NCBI GenBank assembly: GCA_016780345.1
Contig: JADHLZ010000003.1
Coordinates: 1-64,000, forward strand
Origin: Flavobacteriaceae bacterium
GTDB taxonomy: Bacteria > Bacteroidota > Bacteroidia > Flavobacteriales > Flavobacteriaceae
Direction of reading: 5' to 3'
Length of the DNA stretch: 64,000 nucleotides
Within the stretch, counting starts at the first letter, position 1. Each line of letters opens with the position of its first letter. The notes under the pieces were generated by a model that saw nothing but the letters and a program-made list of their open reading frames with translations, had not been told where the DNA came from and did no database searches. Position numbers and translations under genes: made by a program. This document shows, in pieces, positions 49,462 through 59,431 of this stretch.

Positions 49462-51750
49462 CTAACTTTTTTGAGTCGTTTCGTCTAGATTATACACTAA
49501 AACCACTAAAGAATTAAAAGCTTTACTTTCTTCAATTTTGTTTAAACTTTTAATTTCGTTTAAATATTTTTTTAATTCTTCTATTTCATCTTCTTTTGGA
49601 GTTCTTCCAGTAACAGTTCTATACAGTTTGTTAATTTTTTTCTCTATACTAGTGTCCTCATTAAATATATTATGAGATAAATTTTCCGCAGCTATTTGAT
49701 ACTGAGGATCGTTCATTAAAGCTAATGATTGTAATGGAGTGCTTGTTTTTTGACGAACCGGAGAACAAAAATCTCTGGTTGGTGCATCAAAAATCATCAT
49801 TGAAGGAGGAGGAACTGTTCTTTTCCAAAAGGTATATAAGCTTCTTCTATATAAATTTTCTCCAGTATCTTCTACATAGAAAGCTAAACTACCACCACCA
49901 CCACCTGTAACTTCGTCCCAAAGCCCAGGTGGTTGCATGGGTTTTACGCTAGGTCCACCAACTTTGTTAACTAACATTCCACTTGTTGCAAGTGCATTAT
50001 CTCTAATCATTTCTGCAGATAGTTTTTGTCTTGGGTAATTTGCTAAGTAAGTATTATCAGGATCTTTTAATCTATTTTCGTCTTTGACCTTGCTTGATTG
50101 TTTATAGGTTGAAGACATCACGATTCTTTTAATGAATTTTTTTGTATCCCATTTGTCATGATGTTGAAAAGTATATGCAAGCCAGTCTAACAGTTCGGGA
50201 TTAAATGGTTTATTTCCTTGACTTCCAAAGTCATCAGGTGTTGCTACTATTCCTACTCCAAAAAATTGTTGCCATAATCTATTAACTGTAACTCTTGATG
50301 TTAAAGGATTGTCATCATCGAAAAACCATTTGGATAATCCTATTCTGTTTGAAGGGTATTTATCTTTGTCAAATTTTAAAACAACTTCTGGAGTACTAGG
50401 CTTGACTAGCTTTGTAGGAGAATCATAACTTCCTCTATTTAATACATAAGTATTTCTTAGGTTCTCAGTCTCTTTCATAACCATCAACGTTACATCATTA
50501 ATACTATCAGGTAAATTGATAAAAGAAAGATCTTTATTAATATCGGCTTTTTTGATGGTTAAATTTGGTTTTGGTGCAGTAATACCATAGCCAATTAAAC
50601 CGTCTTCATCAACATTATTAAAAAAACTATATAAGCTAAAAAATTCGTCATGAGAAATTGGATCGTATTTGTGAGTATGACATCTTGCACATTCCACGGT
50701 TAGACCCATCATTATTTTTGCAGATGTCACTGTCCTATCAGCAACATACTCGACTCTATATTCTTCAGGAACTACTCCACCCTCTTGAGTTATCTTATGA
50801 TTTCTGTTAAATCCAGATGCAATTATTTGTTCTTTGGTTGCATTAGGAAGCATATCACCAGCCATTTGCCAAGTAATGAATTTATCGTACGTCATATTAG
50901 TATTATACGCATGGATTACCCAATCTCTCCAAGGCCACATTATTCTTTCTTGATCATCTTGGTATCCGTGACTGTCCCCGTATCTAGACAGATCCATCCA
51001 AATTGCAGCCATTCTTTCCCCGTAGGATTTTGATTCAAGTAATTTATCAATTACTTTTTCATATGCGTTATTACTATTATCTGAAATAAATTCGTCAACT
51101 TCTTGAATAGTGGGTGGTAAACCTATTAAGTCAAAATATGCTCTTCGTATTAAAATTTCCTTTTCTTCTTTTTCTGAGGGAGTCATTCCAACAGACTCTA
51201 GTTTTTTTGCAATGAAATAATCTATCTCATTTGAAGCCCAGTTTTTTGAATCTATCTTAGGTATACTAGGTAATTTAGGTTTAGTATACGCCCAATGTGG
51301 CTCCCAATTTCCCCCTTGATCAACCCACTTTTTAAGAATTTCTTTTTCTCTAGCCGAAAGTTTTAAATTGGATTCAGGTGGTGGCATAACGTAGCTAGCG
51401 TTTTCACTATTTATCCTATTTAAAATTTCACTCTTTTCAGGATTGTTTTTATTTATAACATAATAATTTGGATTGTCTTCAAGACTTTTGTAAAAACCAC
51501 TTTCAATATCAAGCCTAAGGTTTGCTTTTCGGGTTTTATCATCAGGACCATGACAGGTGTAGCATTTATCAGATAATATTGGTTTTACGTCAAAATTAAA
51601 GTTTACTTCATCGATTTTAAAACTAGATTTTATTAATTCAACAGATTGCTTTGTGTTATAAATTTCAGTAACTGAAGGTTTTGAACTAAAGTATTTTAAT
51701 ATTAAAACACATAGAAGCGGAATAATAAAAAATAATAAGTCTTTTTTCAT
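49462..51750 (-). CDS. PSCyt/DUF1549/DUF1553 domain cytochrome c-like protein
   Basis: 'FDVKPILSDKCYTCHGPDDKTRKANLRLD', 'LIRRAYFDLIGLPPTIQEVDEFI', 'VECARCHTHKYDPISHDEFFSLYSFFNNVDE', 'SRVTVNRLWQQFFGVGIV'. Confidence 0.94.
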   Translation of the reverse strand: MKKDLLFFIIPLLCVLILKYFSSKPSVTEIYNTKQSVELIKSSFKIDEVNFNFDVKPILSDKCYTCHGPDDKTRKANLRLDIESGFYKSLEDNPNYYVINKNNPEKSEILNRINSENASYVMPPPESNLKLSAREKEILKKWVDQGGNWEPHWAYTKPKLPSIPKIDSKNWASNEIDYFIAKKLESVGMTPSEKEEKEILIRRAYFDLIGLPPTIQEVDEFISDNSNNAYEKVIDKLLESKSYGERMAAIWMDLSRYGDSHGYQDDQERIMWPWRDWVIHAYNTNMTYDKFITWQMAGDMLPNATKEQIIASGFNRNHKITQEGGVVPEEYRVEYVADRTVTSAKIMMGLTVECARCHTHKYDPISHDEFFSLYSFFNNVDEDGLIGYGITAPKPNLTIKKADINKDLSFINLPDSINDVTLMVMKETENLRNTYVLNRGSYDSPTKLVKPSTPEVVLKFDKDKYPSNRIGLSKWFFDDDNPLTSRVTVNRLWQQFFGVGIVATPDDFGSQGNKPFNPELLDWLAYTFQHHDKWDTKKFIKRIVMSSTYKQSSKVKDENRLKDPDNTYLANYPRQKLSAEMIRDNALATSGMLVNKVGGPSVKPMQPPGLWDEVTGGGGGSLAFYVEDTGENLYRRSLYTFWKRTVPPPSMMIFDAPTRDFCSPVRQKTSTPLQSLALMNDPQYQIAAENLSHNIFNEDTSIEKKINKLYRTVTGRTPKEDEIEELKKYLNEIKSLNKIEESKAFNSLVVLVYNLDETTQKS

Positions 51751-51810
51751 TTCAACTAAAGTTAATGAAATTAGTTTAAATGATTGATTGTTATAATTTT
51801 AAAACAGTAA

Positions 51811-52518
51811 TCATTTCAAGGCAGCTAATATAAGCTCTTCCATTACTTTATAACCAGCTAAATTTGGATGTACTAAATCGTTAGCTGATGTAAACTCAGG
51901 AACTTTTAAACCGCCTATTTCATCAACCATTGCAGAGAAATAATCTACATATTTAATATTGTTGTTTTCACAATATTCCTTTAAGATCTTATTAAGCTTA
52001 ATCACCTTAGGTGCTGGTTTTAGACCAGGTGACCATGGGAAGTCTATCGCTGGTAGGGTAGAACATATGTAGACTTTTATATTATTAGCTTTTGCTATCT
52101 CTGCCATAGAAATTATGTTTTCAGCTGTATTTTCAATTGTTATTGGACCTGTATTTCCAGCGATATCATTAATACCTGCAAGTATTACTACACTTTTTGG
52201 TTTAAGATTAATTACGTCAGGTCTGAATCTTATGAGCATTTGAGGAGTGGTTTGACCACCAATTCCTCTATTTACAAAGGGATTATTAATGAAGAAATCT
52301 TTGTCAAAATGTGACCAACCCTCAGTGATTGAATTTCCCATAAAAACAACTCTATTGGGATCTGATATTTTTTTCAATTCTTCATTTTCCTTTTCATATT
52401 TTTTTAAATGAGCCCAATCTTTCAAGGTCCCACCTCCTTGAATAAAAATTTCTTGTGCGTTATTACTAATCATTGAAAAAATTAATAAAATTAATATTGA
52501 TAAATTTTCGTATTTCAT
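51811..52518 (-). CDS. SGNH/GDSL hydrolase (start proposed at 52518; ORF track starts at 52545)
   Basis: 'VVFMGNSITEGW', 'GIGGQTTPQMLIRF', 'VVILAGINDIAG', 'DLVHPNLAGY'; MKYENLSILILLIFSM gives a clean signal peptide and 4-bp overlap with the upstream gene. Confidence 0.88.
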   Translation of the reverse strand: MKYENLSILILLIFSMISNNAQEIFIQGGGTLKDWAHLKKYEKENEELKKISDPNRVVFMGNSITEGWSHFDKDFFINNPFVNRGIGGQTTPQMLIRFRPDVINLKPKSVVILAGINDIAGNTGPITIENTAENIISMAEIAKANNIKVYICSTLPAIDFPWSPGLKPAPKVIKLNKILKEYCENNNIKYVDYFSAMVDEIGGLKVPEFTSANDLVHPNLAGYKVMEELILAALK

Positions 52519-53297
52519 TTGGTTTTTGATTTTGAGTGAATCCATTTTAAAAAATCTTTTTCTTCAAATGCATTATTCCAACTGTCGTGTCCAACATTTT
52601 CATAGAATGTAATTTTTGGACTTCCGCCAGCTTCAATTACTGCTTTTGCCATTTTAAGAGAATATTTTGGGCTAACTACTGTATCATCTGATCCATGAAA
52701 AATCCATAAAGGAACTTTTTTTGCATAAATCTTTGCAAATTCTTCAATTCCATCCCCACAAATTGGTGTTGCTGCAGCAAACATTTCTGGTCTTCTGTGT
52801 AAAATTTCAAAAGTTCCCATTCCTCCCATTGATAAACCACTTACATATATCCTGTTTTTATCTACGTTATTTTGTTCTATAATTGTATCCATCAACTTTA
52901 TGACTAAACCCAAACTTGGATTTACAGTATTTTTTTTCTTCATTTGGACTAGCGACTCATTATTTTCTGGAACATAAACCATATTTGCCCAGTAATCATT
53001 CTTAGCACACTGAGGAAAAATAACCCAAGAGTTATAGTTAATCCTGTTTTCTTTTTTCAAAAAAAGATCAGCTCCATGAGTTAGTTGAAGTTCATTATCG
53101 TCACCAACTTCACCTGCACCATGTAGAAAAAGGTGAACAGGATATTTTTTGTTTATATCAAAATTTAGTGGTTTTAATATTCTGTATTTTAAAGTGTCGT
53201 TTTTATATATAAATAATTCTTTTTCAAATAAACTTAAGTCCTGGGAATTTAAATTTATCATTGCGAACATTAAAAAAAGTAATTTAACAATCTTCAT
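52515..53297 (-). CDS. Secreted prolyl oligopeptidase/phospholipase-carboxylesterase-like alpha/beta hydrolase
   Basis: 'YPVHLFLHGAGEVGDDNELQLTHGADLF', 'RIYVSGLSMGGMGTFEILHRRPEMFAAATPICG', 'HGSDDTVVSP'. Confidence 0.88.
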   Translation of the reverse strand: MKIVKLLFLMFAMINLNSQDLSLFEKELFIYKNDTLKYRILKPLNFDINKKYPVHLFLHGAGEVGDDNELQLTHGADLFLKKENRINYNSWVIFPQCAKNDYWANMVYVPENNESLVQMKKKNTVNPSLGLVIKLMDTIIEQNNVDKNRIYVSGLSMGGMGTFEILHRRPEMFAAATPICGDGIEEFAKIYAKKVPLWIFHGSDDTVVSPKYSLKMAKAVIEAGGSPKITFYENVGHDSWNNAFEEKDFLKWIHSKSKTK

Positions 53298-53303
53298 ATT
53301 TAA

Positions 53304-54968
53304 TTACTCTGGAATTCTAATTTTTTCAACTAATTCTTGAATTTCTTCAGATGGTTCTTTAGTGATATGACAAACAGTTAATGAGACGACGAAATTAACG
53401 AGCATAGCTAATGTTCCAAAACCTTCTGGAGATATACCAAACCACCAGTCTGATTCATCACCACCACCAAACCATCCAAACTTAAATTTTGTCATATAAA
53501 AAAGCATTAAAAGTAAACCAGTTAACATACCAGAAATTGCACCTTCTTTATTCATTCTTTTATAAAATATTCCCATAACAATTGCAGGGAAAAAAGAGGC
53601 TGCTGCTAATCCAAAAGCTAAAGCAACTACTGCAGCGACAAACCCAGGAGGATTAATACCAAAATATCCAGCCATTATAACAGCAAAAAATGCAGAAATT
53701 CTAGCTGCTATTAATTCTCCTTTTTCACTAACATCAGGTTTTATAATTTTTTTAATTAAATCATGTGAAACTGAAGATGAAATAACAAGAAGCAATCCTG
53801 CTGCTGTTGATAAAGCTGCAGCTAAAGCTCCAGCTGCAAGAAGGGCTATAACCCAATTCGGAAGCTCAGCTATTTCAGGGTTGGCCATAACCATGATATC
53901 CCTGTCTATTGTAAGTTCATTGATTTGAGGATCAGCAACATATTGAATAACTCCATCATTATTTTTATCATCAAATTTTAAGAGTCCTGTTTTTTCCCAA
54001 TTGTCAAACCATAACGGCATTTCATCGTATTTTTTTTCACTAACCGTTTCAATTAAATTTGTTCTTGCAAAAACTGCAATCGCTGGGGCTGTTGTGTACA
54101 AAATTGCTATAAATAATAATGCCCAACCTGCAGATTTTCTTGCATCACTAACCTTTTTAACGGTGAAAAATCTAACAATAACGTGTGGGAGACCTGCAGT
54201 TCCAATCATTAAAGCAGCAGTAATAAAAAACACATCAAGTTTAGATTTAGATCCTGTTGTATATTCATGAAAACCCAGTTCTTTGCTCAATCCATCTAGT
54301 TTTTCTAAAAGATAAACTCCATCAGCACCTTCTGATCCAAAGCCTATTTGCGGAATTGGATTTCCAGTCATCTGAATTGAAATAAAAATAGCAGGAACCA
54401 TAAATGCAAAGATTAAAACACAGTATTGTGCAACTTGAGTGTATGTAATTCCTTTCATACCCCCAAGTACAGCATAAAATAAAACTATGGCCATTCCAAT
54501 TACAACCCCTGTATTTATATCTACTTCTAAGTACCTTGAAAATACTAATCCTACACCTCTCATTTGACCAGCTACGTAAGTAAAAGATATTATCAGAGCA
54601 CAAAAAACAGCCACAAGTCTAGCGGTGTCAGAGTAGTATCTATCTCCAATAAAATCAGGTACTGTAAATTTTCCAAACTTTCTAAGATAAGGAGCTAGTA
54701 AAAGTGCGAGTAAAACATATCCCCCAGTCCAACCCATTAGGTAAACTGATCCATCATAGCCCATAAAAGATATGAGTCCAGCCATCGAGATAAAGGATGC
54801 AGCCGACATCCAATCAGCAGCTGTTGCCATTCCATTTGCAATAGGTGATACACCTGTTCCAGCAACATAAAATTCATTAGTAGAGCCAGCTTTAGACCAT
54901 ATTGCAATACCAATGTAAAGTGAAAAGGTTAATCCTATCATTAACCAAATCCAAACTTGTAATTCCAT
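53304..54968 (-). CDS. Sodium:solute symporter (VC_2705/ActP-like)
   Basis: ~13 TM; '[35 protein letters not shown]'; partnered with a DUF4212-type small subunit. Confidence 0.9.
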   Translation of the reverse strand: MELQVWIWLMIGLTFSLYIGIAIWSKAGSTNEFYVAGTGVSPIANGMATAADWMSAASFISMAGLISFMGYDGSVYLMGWTGGYVLLALLLAPYLRKFGKFTVPDFIGDRYYSDTARLVAVFCALIISFTYVAGQMRGVGLVFSRYLEVDINTGVVIGMAIVLFYAVLGGMKGITYTQVAQYCVLIFAFMVPAIFISIQMTGNPIPQIGFGSEGADGVYLLEKLDGLSKELGFHEYTTGSKSKLDVFFITAALMIGTAGLPHVIVRFFTVKKVSDARKSAGWALLFIAILYTTAPAIAVFARTNLIETVSEKKYDEMPLWFDNWEKTGLLKFDDKNNDGVIQYVADPQINELTIDRDIMVMANPEIAELPNWVIALLAAGALAAALSTAAGLLLVISSSVSHDLIKKIIKPDVSEKGELIAARISAFFAVIMAGYFGINPPGFVAAVVALAFGLAAASFFPAIVMGIFYKRMNKEGAISGMLTGLLLMLFYMTKFKFGWFGGGDESDWWFGISPEGFGTLAMLVNFVVSLTVCHITKEPSEEIQELVEKIRIPE

Positions 54969-54970
54969 AA

Positions 54971-55225
54971 TTATTTTTTAGAATGATATTTTTTATCTAA
55001 TCTGTTCATTAAATAGATGTATATAAAAATCAAAGTAACAAATACATATATCGATCCTTGTTGTGCAAACCAAAAACCAAGTTTAAATCCTGCAATTTTT
55101 ATTTGGTTTAATTCATCAATTAATAAAATTCCAAAACCAAATGAAACGATAAACCATATTGATAATAGAATTAATAAATATTTAAGATTTTTTTTCCAGT
55201 ATTTTTCAGCTAAATTTTTACTCAT
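54971..55225 (-). CDS. DUF4212 family small membrane subunit of symporter
   Basis: '[73 protein letters not shown]'. Confidence 0.92.
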   Translation of the reverse strand: MSKNLAEKYWKKNLKYLLILLSIWFIVSFGFGILLIDELNQIKIAGFKLGFWFAQQGSIYVFVTLIFIYIYLMNRLDKKYHSKK

Positions 55226-55508
55226 AATATTTTGTTGTTGTTGTATTTATATAATTAACCTATAAATACATTTAATTATAATACATTTTAAAAAATTAAA
55301 ACCCTTTATAATTAATATGTTTACTAGTTGTTGTAAATAAGTAATAAAACACATCAAATAAATATGGATTATTTCTTATAATTAACAAGTTAACAATAAA
55401 TAATATTTGTGATAATTAAAATGGATTAACTTATTTTTTTTTATCATTAATCAATAAAAATATAAGACAAACATTTTAAGTAGGAAATTAGAATGTGTTT
55501 TAAAAAAC

Positions 55509-55540
55509 AAAAATGCCCAGTTTTAGGAACTGAGCATTTT
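55509..55540 (-). terminator. Intrinsic terminator downstream of the HMG-CoA reductase/GHMP kinase operon
   Basis: Minus strand AAAATGCTCAGTT-CCTAA-AACTGGGCATTTTTGTTTTTT (one mismatch in stem). Confidence 0.65.
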
Positions 55541-55609
55541 AACAACAACTAACCAAAAATATTATGTATTAATAATTTTACATTAACCGTGCCAAACTTT
55601 ATTTTTTGT

Positions 55610-56509
55610 TTAAAAAATTTCTTTATACTTGAAAACGATTGAAAACCCTTTTTCAAAAAAATATTCCTTTGAATCAAGGGGTCCTGCAGCTAAAATAAAA
55701 TCTCCTCCCCAAGCACCTAAACTTTTTATTTTTCCATTGTAATCATTAAAATACTTTTTCTTAATTAACTCTTTACCTATTGTTTTAGAAATAATTAATT
55801 CATGTTCAGATATACATCTTTGAAAATCTTCTAAGTTTTTGGCGTTAATAAATCTTGTTGTTAACTCAGAGATTTTTCTAACTAAACTTTCATCAAATTT
55901 AATATTAGAAAAATTATCAACTTCAACATTACTATCTTGTTTTTTATTTAGATAAACGAAAAATAAGTGGTTTTTAAAATTTGGATTGAATTTTACCTGC
56001 TTTACATTAGGCTTATTATTGATCAATGTATAAATTAGAGGTTTTTCAGAATTTGCACAAGCAATGTCATACCCACTTCCTTTAAAATTATTCCATAAAA
56101 GCTCATAGGGGTCAATTTTGGCCCATAAAGCAATATTATTGATAAGAGTAGATGAGGTTCCCAAACCCCAATTAGTTTCAAAATTTAATGAAGTTGTAAC
56201 TTCTCCACCTTGATTTTTTTGTAAGAATTCTGAATTTATGTTTCTAGCTGATCTTAAGATTTTCTGTAAATTAAGACTTTGCTTGTTTTTATCGCTAAGT
56301 ATTGAAATATTATTTAAATCAAAAAGAACTTCAATCCAAACTTGATTATGACTATCTAAGCTTGTCCATTTTAATTTGTTTGATGCGTTGTATTTAAATT
56401 CTAAATCTTGTTTAAATTTTGTTGGGATTGCAAATGATTTAGCACCCTTTAGTACATAATATTCTGCTGTTATTAATAATTTTCCAGGGCTAGATACTTT
56501 AAAATCCAT
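55610..56509 (-). CDS. GHMP kinase, GYDIA type (mevalonate-pathway kinase-like)
   Basis: 'SSPGKLLITAEYYVLKGAKSFAIPTKF', 'NWGLGTSSTLINNIALWA', 'GSGYDIACANSEKPLIY'. Confidence 0.85.
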   Translation of the reverse strand: MDFKVSSPGKLLITAEYYVLKGAKSFAIPTKFKQDLEFKYNASNKLKWTSLDSHNQVWIEVLFDLNNISILSDKNKQSLNLQKILRSARNINSEFLQKNQGGEVTTSLNFETNWGLGTSSTLINNIALWAKIDPYELLWNNFKGSGYDIACANSEKPLIYTLINNKPNVKQVKFNPNFKNHLFFVYLNKKQDSNVEVDNFSNIKFDESLVRKISELTTRFINAKNLEDFQRCISEHELIISKTIGKELIKKKYFNDYNGKIKSLGAWGGDFILAAGPLDSKEYFFEKGFSIVFKYKEIF

Positions 56510-57832
56510 TTACCTAAGCTTTTCAAGTTCTTTTTTTACAGCACTGTATGAAACTGTATTTTTTTTAAAAAAATTAATTAGTTTATTTTTTTCATTCTTT
56601 GAAGCATTTAAGGAATTTAAAATATTTATCAGATGCATTTTCATATGTCCCTTTTGAATTCCAGTAGTAATAAGAGAATCTAATGCTCCAAAGTTTTGAG
56701 CTAATCCTGCGACTGCAACAATTCTCATTAATTCTTTTGCGTCAGGGTTTTTTAGTAATTCTAAGGACCACCTAACTAGGGGATGAAGATTAGTAATTCC
56801 TCCAACAGTTCCCAATGCCAGTGGGATTTCAATCCAAAATTTGAAAGTATTGTTTTCAACACAAGCATCTGTTAGGCTTTTATACATTCCAGTTTTGGCT
56901 GCATAAGCATGAACACCAGCTTCTATCGCTCTAAAATCGTTTCCAGTTGCAATAACTACAGCATCAACTCCGTTCATTATTCCTTTATTGTGTGTTACTG
57001 CTCTACAGGTTTGTGTTTTTGCAATTTTTATGGCTTGTATAAATTTATCTGTATACTCTTTTCCGCTAAGACCACTAGTTTGATCAATTTCGCTTAAATC
57101 GCAACTAACTTCAGCTTTTACTAAACACTCAGGAACGTAATTTGATAAAATACTCATAATGATTTCGAGCGAGTAATTAGAACTAGTAATGTCTAAACAA
57201 TTTTTTATTTCATTTTTTAAAGTTGAAGCAAATTGCTCAAGACACGAGTTTATAAAATTTGCACCCATTGAATCAACAGTGTCAAATACAGCATTTATTT
57301 GAAAGTAGTTATCAATATCATGTGTTTTGTCTAATAGTTCAATATTTAAAATACCACCACCTCTTTTCTTCATGTTAAAGGAAATTTCTTTACAATCTTC
57401 AAAAAATTTTGATTTGTTTTCTTTAAAAAATTTTTCAAGTTTAGATTTATCCCCTTTAAAAATAAAATGAACTTGACCTGTTTTTTTTAAACTTATTATT
57501 GAAGTCTTAAATCCTCCTTTATTTCTCCAAAACTTAGCAGCTTTACAAGCAGCAGCAACAACTGAACTTTCTTCAATAACCATTGGTACAGTATAGTCAT
57601 TATTGTCAATTAAAAAATTTGGTGCTACTCCAATTGGAAGATAAAAGTTTGAAATGGTGTTTTCAGTAAATTCATCATGAATTTTTTGTAAAGAACTATC
57701 AGAATTCCAGTATTTATTTAGAATTTTATTTGAATTATTATTGAAATAATTTTCTTTCAACCATTTTATTTTTTCTTCTTTGGTTTTTTTAGAAAATCCT
57801 TCAACTTTATTTTTGACATTCTTTCTATTCAT
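56510..57832 (-). CDS. Hydroxymethylglutaryl-CoA reductase, class II/degradative type
   Basis: 'PVMIEESSVVAAACKAAKFWRNKGGF', 'DSMGANFINSCLEQFA', 'AVTHNKGIMNGVDAVVIATGNDFRAIEAGVHAYA', 'LGTVGGITNLHPLV'. Confidence 0.95.
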   Translation of the reverse strand: MNRKNVKNKVEGFSKKTKEEKIKWLKENYFNNNSNKILNKYWNSDSSLQKIHDEFTENTISNFYLPIGVAPNFLIDNNDYTVPMVIEESSVVAAACKAAKFWRNKGGFKTSIISLKKTGQVHFIFKGDKSKLEKFFKENKSKFFEDCKEISFNMKKRGGGILNIELLDKTHDIDNYFQINAVFDTVDSMGANFINSCLEQFASTLKNEIKNCLDITSSNYSLEIIMSILSNYVPECLVKAEVSCDLSEIDQTSGLSGKEYTDKFIQAIKIAKTQTCRAVTHNKGIMNGVDAVVIATGNDFRAIEAGVHAYAAKTGMYKSLTDACVENNTFKFWIEIPLALGTVGGITNLHPLVRWSLELLKNPDAKELMRIVAVAGLAQNFGALDSLITTGIQKGHMKMHLINILNSLNASKNEKNKLINFFKKNTVSYSAVKKELEKLR

Positions 57833-57836
57833 GCTT

Positions 57837-57844
57837 CAAAGATA
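57837..57844 (-). promoter_or_regulatory. Bacteroidetes -7 element TATCTTTG immediately upstream of the HMG-CoA reductase ATG
   Basis: Minus strand TATCTTTG-AAGC-ATG; no good -33 at usual spacing. Confidence 0.35.
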
Positions 57845-57907
57845 GTTAATGTATTAATCAAGTTCTTTCAATTTTTTTAATTTAGTTATACTACAAATAA
57901 TAATATT

Positions 57908-59431
57908 ATGAAAAGCAAAGCATATTTTTTTGTTCTTTTAGTTTTCTTTTTAACATCGTGCAGTAATAACACTAATCAATATAATAAACCAAACATTATT
58001 TATATTTTGGCTGATGATCTAGGTTATGGTGAGTTGGGAAAATATGGACAAAAGTTTATTGAAACACCCAACATTGATAATTTAGCTAAAAATGGAATGA
58101 CATTTACCAATCATTATACAGGCGCGCCTGTATGTGCTCCAGCTAGAAGTGTTCTTATGACAGGAAAACATTCTGGAAATACTCACATAAGAGCAAATGG
58201 TGAATGGGCAGAAAGAGGAAATGTCTGGAGTTTTAAAGCAATGTTTGATGATCCAAATTTAGAAGGTCAAAGACCTCTGTTAGATTCTATAATTACTGTA
58301 GCTCAAGTTCTTAAAAAAAATGGATACAAAACGGGAATGGTTGGAAAGTGGGGCTTGGGTGCCCCAAACACCAACAGTATTCCAAACAAAAAAGGATTTG
58401 ATTTTTTTTATGGTTACAATTGTCAAAGACAAGCTCATACATATTATCCAACTCACCTTTGGAAAAATGAAAAAAGACACATGTTAAATAATTTCATAGT
58501 TACAAAACAGGAAGGTTTGGGGGATCTTGATCCTTTAAGTGATATTTCTTATAAGAAATATAATCAAAAAGACTACGCTCCAACTCTAATGCATAATGAA
58601 GCTCTAAGTTTTATAACAAAAAATAAAAATTCACCATTCTTTTTATATTATGCATCACCAATACCTCACTTACCTTTGCAAGCCCCTAAAAAATGGGTCA
58701 ATTATTACATAGAAAAGTTTGGTAAGGAAAAGCCTTACACAGGAAAGTCCTATTACCCTAATAGGACGCCTAAAGCTACTTACGCTGCTATGATCTCTTA
58801 TTTAGATGAGCAAGTTGGTGAACTTGTAGAAAAACTTAAGGAAATAAATCAGTATGAAAACACTCTTATAATTTTTACAAGTGATAATGGACCGACATGG
58901 GTGGATCATGTTGATTATAACTTTTTTAATAGCACTGGAAAATTTGTTAATTCAAGATTTACAATGAAAGGTAGTGTTCAAGAGGGTGGAATTAGAGTTC
59001 CAATGATTGCTTCTTGGCCAAAAAAAATAAAACCCAGTTCAACTTCCGATCATATTTCTGCATTCTATGATTTTTTTGCAACAGCTTGTGAGATTGCTGG
59101 AGTTAAAAATTGTGAAGAAACGGATGGAATTAGTTTTTTGCCAGAACTATTAGGCCATAAACAAACAAAACACGATTATTTATATTGGGAGTATCCAGCT
59201 AGTGTAGGATTTCAGGCAATAAGAATGGGAAAATGGAAAGGAATAAAAAGAAATTTGTTCAAAACAAATCCAAAACTTGAATTGTATAATTTAGACATGG
59301 ATGAAAAAGAGTTAAATGACATTGCTAATTTATATCCAAATGTAGTTGATGAATTGGAAATGAAATTAAAAGAAGCTCACAGTACTCCTTTTTTGAGTGA
59401 ATTTATAATCCCAAACTTAGAACAAGATTAA
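57908..59431 (+). CDS. Sulfatase (Cys-type arylsulfatase, lipoprotein)
   Basis: Lipobox 'LTSCSNN'; 'PNIIYILADDLGYGELGKYGQ', signature 'APVCAPARSVLMTGKHSG', 'IIFTSDNGPTWVDH'. Confidence 0.95.
   Translation: MKSKAYFFVLLVFFLTSCSNNTNQYNKPNIIYILADDLGYGELGKYGQKFIETPNIDNLAKNGMTFTNHYTGAPVCAPARSVLMTGKHSGNTHIRANGEWAERGNVWSFKAMFDDPNLEGQRPLLDSIITVAQVLKKNGYKTGMVGKWGLGAPNTNSIPNKKGFDFFYGYNCQRQAHTYYPTHLWKNEKRHMLNNFIVTKQEGLGDLDPLSDISYKKYNQKDYAPTLMHNEALSFITKNKNSPFFLYYASPIPHLPLQAPKKWVNYYIEKFGKEKPYTGKSYYPNRTPKATYAAMISYLDEQVGELVEKLKEINQYENTLIIFTSDNGPTWVDHVDYNFFNSTGKFVNSRFTMKGSVQEGGIRVPMIASWPKKIKPSSTSDHISAFYDFFATACEIAGVKNCEETDGISFLPELLGHKQTKHDYLYWEYPASVGFQAIRMGKWKGIKRNLFKTNPKLELYNLDMDEKELNDIANLYPNVVDELEMKLKEAHSTPFLSEFIIPNLEQD

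Noticed and set aside
55226-55508. Long AT-rich intergenic region searched for a riboswitch or small gene
   Set aside because: Apart from the terminator hairpin at 55509-55540 I saw no convincing promoter, structure or ORF.
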